Source: Thauera sp. (lineage in GTDB: Bacteria > Pseudomonadota > Gammaproteobacteria > Burkholderiales > Rhodocyclaceae). Taken from it: a stretch of DNA of 64,000 nucleotides. The first letter of the stretch is position 1, and each line of letters opens with the position of its first letter. Shown piece after piece: positions 30,384 through 39,587 of this stretch. The stretch is from NCBI GenBank assembly GCA_024235615.1, contig JACKMB010000005.1, positions 310,001-374,000 of the forward strand, read 5' to 3'. A program made the position numbers and the translations under genes. Under the pieces are notes generated by a model, which saw nothing but the letters and a program-made list of their open reading frames with translations, made no database searches and was not told where the DNA came from.

Positions 30384-31372
30384 TGCGCTTGCCCCCCTTC
30401 CGTATCTCCACCGCAGCGGCCTCGGCCGCACTGGCAACCCTGCTCACGCTCGGCAGCCCCGCCGCGGCCGCGGGCATCGAGCTGGAGGACGACACCGGGC
30501 GCAAGCTCGCGCTGGCCGCACCGGCGCAGCGCATCGTCAGCCTCGCCCCGCACGTCACCGAGATGCTCTTCGCCGCCGGCGCGGGCGAACGCGTGGTGGG
30601 CGCGGTGGACTACAGCGACTACCCGGAGGCCGCGCAGCACATCACGCGCGTGGGCGGCTATACCCGGATCGACCTCGAGGCGGTGGCGGCGCTGCGCCCG
30701 GACCTGGTGATCGGCTGGCAAAGCGGCAACCGCGACGGCGACCTCGCTCGCCTGCGGGCGCTCGGCATCCCGGTGTACCTGAGCGAGCCGCGCAACCTGG
30801 AGGACGTGGCGCGCAACCTGGAGCGGCTCGGCCGGCTCGCCGGCAGCGAGCGCACCGCCCAGGCCGCCGCGAGCACCTTCCGTGCGCGCCGCGAGCACCT
30901 CGCCGCGACCTACTCGGGGCTCGACAAGGTGCGCGTGTTCTATCAGATCTGGGATCGCCCGCTGATGACGGTGAACGACCGCCACCTGATCGCCGACGTG
31001 ATCCGCCTGTGCGGCGGCGCCAACGTGTTCGGGGAGATCGCCCACCTGACCCCGACGATCGGCGTCGAGGCGGTGCTCGCGGCCAATCCGGAGGTGATCG
31101 TGGCCTCGGGCATGGGCGAGGCGCGTCCCGAGTGGCTGGACCAGTGGGCGCGCTGGCCGCAGCTCGAGGCGGCGCACCGGGACAACCTGTTCTTCATCCC
31201 GCCCGAGCTGATCCAGCGCCATACGCCGCGCATCCTCGACGGCGCGGAACGACTGTGCGGCCAGATCGACACCGCACGCAGCCGGCGCGCGCGGGGCGCC
31301 GCTGCGCTCACGCCGTCCGCAGCGCCGGCTCCGACTCCAGCTGCAGCTCCGGCGCCTGCTCGCAAGGACTGA
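30383..31372 (+). CDS. btuF: BtuF-like cobalamin-binding periplasmic protein
   Basis: This 329-residue protein has a signal peptide ending near AAAAG (residue ~30), then the class III solute-binding fold: RIVSLAPHVTEMLFAAG, VVGAVDYSDYPEAA and LRPDLVIGWQSG. It would deliver cobalamin or cobinamide to the BtuCD transporter encoded at 55-57 kb. The end is low complexity (Ala/Pro). Those last 65 bp overlap, tail to tail, the end of the M48 protease gene on the other strand. Confidence 0.92.
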   Translation: MRLPPFRISTAAASAALATLLTLGSPAAAAGIELEDDTGRKLALAAPAQRIVSLAPHVTEMLFAAGAGERVVGAVDYSDYPEAAQHITRVGGYTRIDLEAVAALRPDLVIGWQSGNRDGDLARLRALGIPVYLSEPRNLEDVARNLERLGRLAGSERTAQAAASTFRARREHLAATYSGLDKVRVFYQIWDRPLMTVNDRHLIADVIRLCGGANVFGEIAHLTPTIGVEAVLAANPEVIVASGMGEARPEWLDQWARWPQLEAAHRDNLFFIPPELIQRHTPRILDGAERLCGQIDTARSRRARGAAALTPSAAPAPTPAAAPAPARKD

Positions 31373-32486
31373 GCGCCGCCCGACGCGTCTCGCGCAGGCT
31401 CTCCAGCCAGGCCCGGTCGAAATGCCAGGCGAGGAAGGGCAGGCTGTCGCCGAAGAAATGCTGCGCCGCAGAAGGGCCCGACGCCTGCTGCCGCTCGGGC
31501 ATGCCGACGCCGATCGCATCGAGCCGATCCTGCAGCGCGGGGTGGAAAGGATCGCCGGCGTCCGCGCGCAGCAGGCGCTGTGGATCCATGGCGGCGCCGG
31601 ACTGCGCGAAGCCTGCCGCGAAACCGTGCCCCATCTCGCGGTAGGGCCGTACGCACGACGCCTCGTCGCGCTCGCTCAGGGCATGCACGCGCGGGAGGTA
31701 GTCGTTGGCGAGGAAGTCCGCCTTGCAGCAGAGCTCGAGCAAGGTCCCGGCGAGCAGCTCGCCCCCCACCAGGCTTGCGGCCGTCTGGTCTGCGGCGTAT
31801 TCCTCCATCTGCGCCAGCACCAGCATCCTGGCGCACAGGTCGTCGCCCCGGGATTCGAACCAGGGGAAGCCGCGCGGCAGCGCGGCGGCCAGCTCGTCGA
31901 GGGTGCGCATCCACCACGCCTGCAGCCAGGCGCTGCGGCCGCGCATGCCGCGCTGGCGCGCGACGACATGGCCGATCTCGTGGGCGATCACCGCCGCAAG
32001 CTGGCGGGGGTCGAGCGCATGCGCCAGCGGCAGGCCGATCAGCAGGTCGGTGGCGATCGCGCCGACGCCGAGCTGCCGTGGCCGCTGCACGATCGAGGCG
32101 TTGATGTCGCCCGTCACGTAGATGCGTCGGATCGGCCGCGCGCCGGCCGCATCGGTGAGCGCATCCGCCAACGCGTAGAGCTCGCCCACCTGGGCGCGCG
32201 CGACCTCCACTCCGGACGGGCGCGGCGCGAGGCTCAGCAGGGACGCCAGCGTGGCCCAGATCGCGGCGACGCTGCCAAGCATGAAGAGCACCCAGACCAG
32301 GGTCTCCATCGGCGCGCCGCGGACGATCGCGTCCCAGGTCGCCACGGCCCCCACGACCGCGCCGCCGAGCAAGAGCAGGGCCGAACCGGCCACGGCGAGC
32401 AGGCCGGCCAGCGCGCGGCCGCCGAGGTCGCGGGCGAGCCGATCGTATTGGTCGCCAAGGTCTTCGGAGAGCTGGATTTCACGCAC
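31308..32486 (-). CDS. M48-family membrane zinc metallopeptidase
   Basis: This 392-residue protein has two membrane helices (~24-50 and ~62-86), then a protease domain with the zinc motif HEIGH at 169-173 and the third ligand in EEYAADQ about 55 residues later. This resembles HtpX/Oma1-type quality-control proteases. The start is taken as GTG at 32486: a TACAAT -10 box (32521-32526, minus) puts the transcript start near 32514, so the in-frame ATG at 32627 cannot be used, and TAGGGG lies before the GTG. The C-terminus overlaps the btuF tail. Substrates are unknown. Confidence 0.88.
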   Translation of the reverse strand: MREIQLSEDLGDQYDRLARDLGGRALAGLLAVAGSALLLLGGAVVGAVATWDAIVRGAPMETLVWVLFMLGSVAAIWATLASLLSLAPRPSGVEVARAQVGELYALADALTDAAGARPIRRIYVTGDINASIVQRPRQLGVGAIATDLLIGLPLAHALDPRQLAAVIAHEIGHVVARQRGMRGRSAWLQAWWMRTLDELAAALPRGFPWFESRGDDLCARMLVLAQMEEYAADQTAASLVGGELLAGTLLELCCKADFLANDYLPRVHALSERDEASCVRPYREMGHGFAAGFAQSGAAMDPQRLLRADAGDPFHPALQDRLDAIGVGMPERQQASGPSAAQHFFGDSLPFLAWHFDRAWLESLRETRRAALSPCEQAPELQLESEPALRTA

Positions 32487-32520
32487 GGCAATACCCCTAC
32501 CGGGATCCGGGTTGTGTCGG

Positions 32521-32526
32521 ATTGTA
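32521..32526 (-). promoter_or_regulatory. -10 box of the M48 peptidase gene
   Basis: TACAAT on the minus strand sits in an AT-rich island (32510-32570) 35 bp before the GTG start. It supports the GTG rather than the upstream ATG. The -35 is less clear. Confidence 0.5.
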
Positions 32527-32620
32527 ACGAATTCTTCATGCCATAACACTATTCTTCGCAAGATTCGCGCAAACGCCTCCGGAACAAGGAGCGGGGAGCC
32601 CCTTCCTCGGCCGAAATGGC

Positions 32621-32649
32621 TCGCCATTCCGGGGTGGAGCGCTTATAGT
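32621..32649 (+). promoter_or_regulatory. Sigma-70-type promoter of rhlE
   Basis: TCGCCA (32621-32626) and TATAGT (32644-32649) are separated by 17 bp. Transcription from here would give a leader of about 130 nt before the rhlE ATG, a length seen for many cold-induced helicase genes. Confidence 0.5.
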
Positions 32650-32787
32650 GCCGGCTTCGCTGCGGTGCACCAGTCACCCGCGGCGTTTCCTGCAACGATC
32701 CGTTCGCCCCCACGCGGCGCGGATCCCTCCCGCAGCCCGGATTGGTGTCGCATCGATGCATGCGGCGGGCTCGCGCCGGACCATCGA

Positions 32788-34358
32788 ATGAATCCCCAAG
32801 CAAACTTCGCCAGCCTCGGGCTGGCCGAACCCATCCTGCGTGCGATCGACGAGGCGGGGTACACCCACCCCACGCCCATCCAGGCCCAGGCCATTCCCCA
32901 GGTGCTCGCCGGCCGCGACCTGCTCGCCGCCGCGCAGACCGGCACCGGCAAGACCGCCGGCTTCACGCTGCCGCTGCTGCACATGCTGGCTGCGACCCAC
33001 ACCCACCCGCACCCGCCCGGCCGCCCGCGCTGCCTGATCCTCACCCCCACGCGCGAGCTCGCCGCCCAGGTGGAAGAATCGGTGCAGACCTACGGCAAGC
33101 ATCTGCCGCTCACTTCGCTGGTGATGTTCGGCGGCGTCAACATCAACCCGCAGATCGGCGCGCTGAAGAAGCGCGTGGACATCCTCGTCGCCACCCCGGG
33201 CCGCCTGCTCGACCACGTCGGCCAGCGCACGCTCGACCTCTCGGGCGTCGAGTTCCTGGTGCTGGACGAAGCCGACCGCATGCTCGACATGGGCTTCATC
33301 CGCGACATCCGCAAGGTGCTCGCACTGCTGCCGAAGAAGCGCCAGAACCTGCTGTTCTCGGCCACCTTCTCCGACGAGATCCGCCAGCTCACCCAGGGCC
33401 TGCTGCACGACCCGGCCACGGTCGAGGTGGCGCCGCGCAACACCACCGCCGAGCGCGTCGACCAGGCCGTCTACATGATCGGCCAGAAGCAGAAGCGCGA
33501 GCTGCTCGCCCACCTGATCAAGGAAAAGCAGTGGTTCCAGGCGCTGGTGTTCACCCGCACCAAGCATGGCGCCAACAAGCTCGCCGAGTACCTGACCAAG
33601 CACGGCATCGACTCGGCCGCCATCCACGGCAACAAGAGCCAGGCCGCGCGCACCCGTGCGCTGGCGCAGTTCAAGGACGGCTCGCTGCCGGTGCTGGTCG
33701 CCACCGACATCGCCGCGCGCGGGCTGGACATCGACCAGCTGCCGCAGGTGGTGAACTTCGAGCTGCCCAACGTGCCCGAAGACTACGTGCACCGTATCGG
33801 TCGCACCGGGCGCGCGGGCGCCGCCGGCCATGCGATCTCGCTGGTCGACAAGGAAGAAGCCAACCTGCTGACCGCGATCGAGCGCCTGATCAAGCGCCGC
33901 ATCGACCGCGCGGTGGCAGAGGACTTCGTGCCCAGCGCCGGTGGCGAGGCCGCGCACGACGCCGACCACGAGCGCGAGCCGCTGCAGCGCCGCGGCGGCC
34001 GCAACGGCCAGGGCCGCAACCCGGCCGCCACGCCCGCGCGCAGCGGCGACCGCGCTGGCGGCGGACGCGCCCCGTCCCAGCCCGGCGGACGTGCCCCCGC
34101 ACGCCCCGCGCGGAGGCCGACGGCAACCGTGCCGCACGCGCAGGCGAGGCGCGCGAGCCCAACGGCAACCGCGCCCCGGCACCGCGCCCGGAGGTCGATG
34201 GCAACCGCGCCACGCCCGCCCGCCGCGCCGAGGCCGACGGCAACCGCGCGCCGTCCGCCAACCGTCGCCCGGAAGGCAACGCCGGCCACGCGCCGCAGCG
34301 CCGCCCGCAGCCGCGCGCGGCCCTGTTCGCCGCCAAGCCGGGCGGCGACAAGCGCTGA
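32788..34358 (+). CDS. rhlE: RhlE-type DEAD-box RNA helicase with an apparent frameshift in the tail
   Basis: The helicase core is intact: AQTGTGKT (49-56), PTRELA, ATPGRL, DEAD (160-163), SAT (191-193), [12 protein letters not shown] and [10 protein letters not shown]. RhlE proteins remodel structured RNA and help ribosome assembly and mRNA decay. The basic tail is broken: from the ATG frame, sense is lost near 34092-34110, where C-runs occur, while a proper tail with four repeats of the type EADGNRA/EPNGNRA/EVDGNRA continues in the -1 frame and ends [12 protein letters not shown] at 34358. Without the shift the frame would run to 34701 through a REP pair and into the riboswitch. A missing base, by sequencing error or mutation, is the simplest reading. 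Confidence 0.85.
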
Positions 34359-34516
34359 ACGATCGGGCGCGGCGAGGCTGAACCCCGGACCCGGGATTCG
34401 CGCCGCCCCCACGCCTCCCGAGCGGTTTCGGCGCAGTCGCCCGCGCGGAAACCGTGTATTTCCCTTCAGGCACGAGGCAGCTCGCGCTTGCCGCATTCAC
34501 GCCCCGCATCCTCCCC

Positions 34517-34586
34517 GTGGAGGGGGCTTGCCCGCGAAAAAATGGGTCTGTACCGGCGACCCTTGCAGGCAAGCCCGCTCCCATGC
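34517..34586. repeat. REP doublet of a second family
   Basis: GTGGAGGGGGCTTGCCCGCG... at 34517-34538 and its inverse (34563-34586, TTGCAGGCAAGCCCGCTCCC...) form an inverted pair with a 24-bp spacer. The core GGGCTTGCCCGCGAA is like the common REP of Pseudomonas and differs from the GTAGGAGC-headed REPs elsewhere in the window. It lies between rhlE and the cobalamin riboswitch and could end rhlE transcription. Confidence 0.7.
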
Positions 34587-34660
34587 CATGGCGCGCGCAG
34601 CGCGTTCGCCTCGGCGCGCTTGCGTTCCCGCACCCGCTTCGCCTATCCTTCGCCCCGCAT

Positions 34661-34866
34661 TCGATCCGGGTGCCTCGTCCTATCTTCATATGACGAGGTG
34701 AAACGGGAAGTCCGGTGAAGTCGTCCGCCTTGCGCGCGCACGACCATTCCGGCGCAGCCCCCGCTGCTGTAAGCCTGACGAATCCGCCATCACGCCACTG
34801 AGCCTCGCGCTCGGGAAGGTCGGCGGAAGAGGAAGACGGCGAGCCAGAAGACCGGCCCGATCGAGT
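34661..34866 (+). promoter_or_regulatory. Cobalamin riboswitch upstream of the cbiM operon
   Basis: The aptamer shows the expected series: closing stem TCGATC...GATCGA, GAAACGGGAAGTCCGGTGAA, the CCGGCGCAGCCCCCGCTGCTGTAAGC block, the GCCACTG core, GGGAAGGTCGGCGG and the B12 box GAGCCAGAAGACC (~34841-34853). Adenosylcobalamin binding should shut off the cobalt-uptake and corrin synthesis operon that follows. The strong hairpin right behind it (34869-34911) may be part of the switch. Confidence 0.93.
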
Positions 34867-34868
34867 AC

Positions 34869-34911
34869 GGAATCTCGCAGCCGCCGTGAAAACGGCGCCG
34901 TGCGAGGTTCC
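34869..34911 (+). promoter_or_regulatory. Long hairpin behind the cobalamin aptamer
   Basis: A 43-nt near-perfect stem-loop with an 11-bp base (GGAATCTCGCA pairing with TGCGAGGTTCC, including G-U pairs) and an inner CGCCGT-GAAA-ACGGCG helix starts three bases after the aptamer. No U-run follows, so it is not a simple terminator. The 230 bp from here to cbiM hold no recognisable gene. Confidence 0.55.
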
Positions 34912-35145
34912 AGGTTGATGTGAGCCCCGGGGTGTGGGTTCGATCCGACTGGTTTTCCGCCGGCTGCCCGCGTGCGCCGGAAGCTCCAGCCGACTCGTCG
35001 TGCAAGCGTCATCAGGCACTGCCGTGCCCGAGGTACGTCCGCGGTTTCGCCGCGTCCGTGCGTCGGCCGCCCGTGCCTGCCAAGGCCTGCCGCCCCCCGC
35101 CCGCGTGGTTCGCATCGTCGTTCCATGCACTCGTGGGGAGTCACC

Positions 35146-35784
35146 ATGCACATCGAACCCGGCATCCTTTCCGGCGCCAAGATCGCCGCCGCCAACCTCG
35201 CCGCCATCGCGCTCGTCGCCGCCCAGGCGCCGCAGCTCTTGCGCAAACCGCAGCTCGTCCTGCGCACGCTGCTCGCGGCGCTGCTCTTCTCCGTCTTCAT
35301 GCAGAGCTTCCACCTGCCCGCGGGCGCGTCGGAGCTGCACTTCATCGGCGCGATGCCGATCTACCTCACGCTCGGCTTCGTGCCCGCGCTGCTCGGCTTC
35401 GGGCTTGGCCTGCTGCTGCAGGGCGTGGTCTTCGAGCCGGCCGACCTGCTGCACCTGGGGGTGAATTTCCTTTCGCTCGCCGTACCGCTGCTCGCGCTCC
35501 ATGCCACCCTCGGCCGCAGGCTCGCCGCCGGCGCCGCCACCCGCATCGGCGCGGTGCTCAGACTCGACGCCGCCTACTACGCCGGCGTCGCGCTGATGGT
35601 CGGCTTCTGGCTGGCCATGGGCGAGGTCGCCACGCCCTTCGCGGAGTGGACGGCGTTCGCCGCCGCCTACCTGCCGGTGGTGCTGATCGAGCCGGTGTTC
35701 ACCGTGGCCGCGGTCAGGCTGCTGCAGTCGCAGGCCCACCGCCCACTCGTGCAACTCTGCTTCGCCGTCCCGGCGCGCGGCTGA
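35146..35784 (+). CDS. cbiM: CbiM-like cobalt energy-coupling-factor transporter subunit
   Basis: This 212-residue membrane protein begins MHIEPGILSGAKI, the conserved N-terminus by which CbiM places Co2+ (His2 and the free N-terminus), and has five to six helices. No CbiN/Q/O genes follow, so it is either the sole cobalt component here or uses energising units encoded elsewhere. GGGGAG precedes the ATG. It is the first gene behind the cobalamin riboswitch, fitting cobalt uptake for B12. It overlaps cbiF as TGATG. Confidence 0.88.
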   Translation: MHIEPGILSGAKIAAANLAAIALVAAQAPQLLRKPQLVLRTLLAALLFSVFMQSFHLPAGASELHFIGAMPIYLTLGFVPALLGFGLGLLLQGVVFEPADLLHLGVNFLSLAVPLLALHATLGRRLAAGAATRIGAVLRLDAAYYAGVALMVGFWLAMGEVATPFAEWTAFAAAYLPVVLIEPVFTVAAVRLLQSQAHRPLVQLCFAVPARG

Positions 35785-36602
35785 TGAGCGCCCTGCGCGG
35801 CACGGTCTGGTTCGTCGGCGCCGGCCCCGGCGACCCGGACCTGATCACGGTGAAGGGCCGCCGCCTGCTCGAGCAGGCGGGCGCGATCCTGTTCGCGGGC
35901 TCGCTGGTCGATCAGGCGGCGACACAGCACGCGCCGCAGGGCTGCGAGATCCGCGACTCGCGCGACATGACGCTCGAAGAGATGAACGCCTGGCTGGCCG
36001 AAGCCTGCGCGCGCCACGAGACCGTGGTGCGCCTGCAGACCGGCGACCCCGGCCTGTACGGCGCACTGGTCGAGCTGACCCGCCCGCTCGACGCCGCCGG
36101 CATCCCCTGGCGGGTGGTGCCGGGGGTGTCCTCAGCGATGGCCGCCGCCGCCGCGGCCGGCGAGACCCTGACCCTGCCCGAAGTCACCCAGACCGTCATC
36201 CTCACCCGCGTCGCCGGGCGCACCCCGATGCCCGCGGGCGAGGAACTCGAAGCCCTCGCCGCCCACCGCAGCACCTTGTGCATCTTCCTGTCGATCACGC
36301 TGCTGCACGAGGTGCAGCGCGCGCTGCGCGCCGCCGGCTGGCCGGAAGATGCTCCGATCGTGGTGGTGCACAAGGCGAGCTGGCCGGGCGCGGAGAAGGT
36401 CGTGCGCGGCACCCTGGCCGACATCAAGCGCCGCTGCCAGGACGAGAAGATCGCCAGCCAGGCCATGATCCTCGCCAGCCCCGCGCTCGGCGCCCGCCTG
36501 TGGCCGGACATCGCGCGCTCCAAGCTCTACGACCCCGGCTTCGGCCACCGCTTCCGCAAGGCGTCGATGCCGGCCGGCATCGCCACCGGAGAATCCGCAT
36601 GA
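35784..36602 (+). CDS. cbiF: CbiF/CobM, precorrin-4 C11-methyltransferase
   Basis: This SAM-dependent enzyme methylates C11 of the corrin precursor. The 272-residue protein has the tetrapyrrole methylase pattern: VWFVGAGPGDPDLITVKG at the start, ILFAGSLVD, VVRLQTGDPGLYG and VPGVSSAMAAAA. Sequence features such as GSLVD and LTLPEVTQTVILTR identify it as the C11 member. It overlaps cbiM at the start (TGATG) and cbiX at the end (ATGA). Confidence 0.95.
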   Translation: MSALRGTVWFVGAGPGDPDLITVKGRRLLEQAGAILFAGSLVDQAATQHAPQGCEIRDSRDMTLEEMNAWLAEACARHETVVRLQTGDPGLYGALVELTRPLDAAGIPWRVVPGVSSAMAAAAAAGETLTLPEVTQTVILTRVAGRTPMPAGEELEALAAHRSTLCIFLSITLLHEVQRALRAAGWPEDAPIVVVHKASWPGAEKVVRGTLADIKRRCQDEKIASQAMILASPALGARLWPDIARSKLYDPGFGHRFRKASMPAGIATGESA

Positions 36603-37552
36603 ACGACACCGTCCTCCTCCTCGTCGGCCACGGCTCGCGCAAGCGCGAGGGCAACAAGGAGATCCTGCACTTCGCCGCGCAATGGCGCGAGCGCCATCCC
36701 GGCTGGCGCATCGAGACCTGCTTCATCGAGCACGCCGACGTGCTGCTCGACGAGGGCCTCGACCGCGCCGCGCGCGACACCCGCCACGTGCTCGCGATCC
36801 CCTTCATCCTCAATGCCGCCGGCCACGTCAAGATGGAACTGCCCGCCGCGCTCGCACGCGCCCGCGCGCGTCACCCCGGCGTCGGCTTCGCCTGCACCCG
36901 CCACCTCGGCATGGGCAGGGAGATCTTCGCCGTGCTGCGCGGCCAGCTCGATCGCCTGATGCGCCAGCTCGCCATGCCCGATCCGCAGACCACCGGCGTG
37001 GTCCTGCTCGGCCGCGGCTCGTCGGACGCCGGCGCCAACGGCGAGCTCGCCAGGATGGCGCGCTGGATCTTCGAGGACGGCGACCACGAGCTGGTCGACC
37101 TCGCCTTCACCGGCGTGACCTGGCCGCGGCTCGAGACCGTGGTGCAACGCCAGGCCCGCCTCGGCATGACACAGGTCTGCATCGTGCCGGCGTACCTCTT
37201 CACCGGCGTGCTGATGGAGCGCATCCACGCCCAGGTCGAGCGCCTGCAGCACCAGTACCCGCAGGTCGCCTTCGCGCTCGGCACCCACTTCGGCTTCGAC
37301 GAGGGCATCTTCAACCTGCTCGACGCACGCGTCGCCGAGGGCTGCGCGGGCCTCGCCGATGCCGCGGCCGCCCACGGCCTGCTCGAGTGCGACGGCTGCC
37401 GCTATCGCCTCGCCGCCGAGGACGAGCACCTGCACGACCACAGCCACACCGCGTGCCACCACTCCCACCCGGATGTGGACCACACCCACGACGCGGACCA
37501 CGGCTGCACGGCAGGACACGGCGGCTCCCATCCCCATTCCGCCCACGTCTGA
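36599..37552 (+). CDS. cbiX: CbiX, sirohydrochlorin cobaltochelatase, long form with His-rich tail
   Basis: CbiX inserts Co2+ into sirohydrochlorin, the committed step of the early-cobalt pathway. The 317-residue protein is the long, two-domain form: VGHGSRKREGN with the first metal His near residue 11 and PFILNAAGHVKME in the N-half, LLGRGSSDAGAN and PAYLFTGVLMERI in the C-half. The last 50 residues carry a CDGC pair and a run of His/Asp (HDHSHTACHHSH and further) that could store cobalt or bind Fe-S. The first ATG overlaps cbiF. Confidence 0.95.
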   Translation: MNDTVLLLVGHGSRKREGNKEILHFAAQWRERHPGWRIETCFIEHADVLLDEGLDRAARDTRHVLAIPFILNAAGHVKMELPAALARARARHPGVGFACTRHLGMGREIFAVLRGQLDRLMRQLAMPDPQTTGVVLLGRGSSDAGANGELARMARWIFEDGDHELVDLAFTGVTWPRLETVVQRQARLGMTQVCIVPAYLFTGVLMERIHAQVERLQHQYPQVAFALGTHFGFDEGIFNLLDARVAEGCAGLADAAAAHGLLECDGCRYRLAAEDEHLHDHSHTACHHSHPDVDHTHDADHGCTAGHGGSHPHSAHV

Positions 37553-37568
37553 GCACGAAGGCCACCCC

Positions 37569-38249
37569 ATGCATGCCAACACCATCACCGAACAGCTCAC
37601 CGCCGCCGGCCGCGCGATCGAGCACGACTCCTTCGCCATCATCGACGCCGAGGCCGGCGCGCACGCCTACAGCGCGGAGCAGTGGCCGATCGTGCGCCGC
37701 ATGATCCACGCCAACGCGGACTTCGAGTTCAACGGCCTCACGGAATTCCACCCCGAAGCGGTCGAGGCCGGGCTGAAGGCGATCCTCGCCGGCGCCACGC
37801 CGATCGTCGCCGACGTCGAGATGATCTGCGTCGGGCTGTCGAAGAACCGCCTCGCACACTTCGGCCTGCACCCCCACGAGTACATCTCCGATCCCGACGT
37901 CATCGAGGCCGCGCGGGCCGCCGGCACCACGCGCGCCGTGCAGGCGATGAAGAAGGCGCATCGCCTCGGCCTGCTCGACGGCGCCATCGTCGGCATCGGC
38001 AACGCCCCCACCGCGCTGATCGAGCTCGTGCGCATGATCCGCGAGGACGGCGTGCGCCCCGCCCTGGTGATCGGCATGCCGGTCGGCTTCGTGTCGGCGG
38101 CCGAATCCAAGGCCCTGCTCGGCGGCGTGGACGCGGTTCCCTGGATCACCATCCGTGGCCGCAAGGGCGGCTCCACCCTGGTCGTCGCCGCCCTCCACGC
38201 GCTGCTCGGCCTCGCCGAGACCCGCCAGCGCCAGGCCCCACAGGGCTGA
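37569..38249 (+). CDS. cbiC: CbiC/CobH, precorrin-8X methylmutase
   Basis: This enzyme shifts the C11 methyl to C12, giving (hydrogeno)cobyrinate. The 226-residue protein has RRMIHANADFEFNGLTEFHP with the active-site His (HAN), PIVADVEMICVGLSK, and GNAPTALIELVRMI and GMPVGFVSAAESK, all diagnostic. It starts 17 bp after cbiX. The ATG at 37569 is the first in-frame start after cbiX. Confidence 0.96.
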   Translation: MHANTITEQLTAAGRAIEHDSFAIIDAEAGAHAYSAEQWPIVRRMIHANADFEFNGLTEFHPEAVEAGLKAILAGATPIVADVEMICVGLSKNRLAHFGLHPHEYISDPDVIEAARAAGTTRAVQAMKKAHRLGLLDGAIVGIGNAPTALIELVRMIREDGVRPALVIGMPVGFVSAAESKALLGGVDAVPWITIRGRKGGSTLVVAALHALLGLAETRQRQAPQG

Positions 38250-38336
38250 GGCGGGTGTCTGCCCTCGACACGCCCGCATTCGCCGCCCCTCCCGCTCCCG
38301 ATTCGCCACGCCCGACCCCGCCCTCCTGACGCCCCG

Positions 38337-39575
<1,239 letters not shown>

Positions 39576-39587
39576 AGCCTGCACACG

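Noticed and set aside
32487-32627. ATG at 32627 as the start of the M48 peptidase
   Set aside because: The probable -10 box at 32521-32526 lies downstream of it, so it would not be on the transcript.
34359-34701. Extension of RhlE in the ATG frame to 34701
   Set aside because: The extension reads through an intergenic REP doublet and into the cobalamin riboswitch and has no sensible composition; the -1 frame gives a proper tail.
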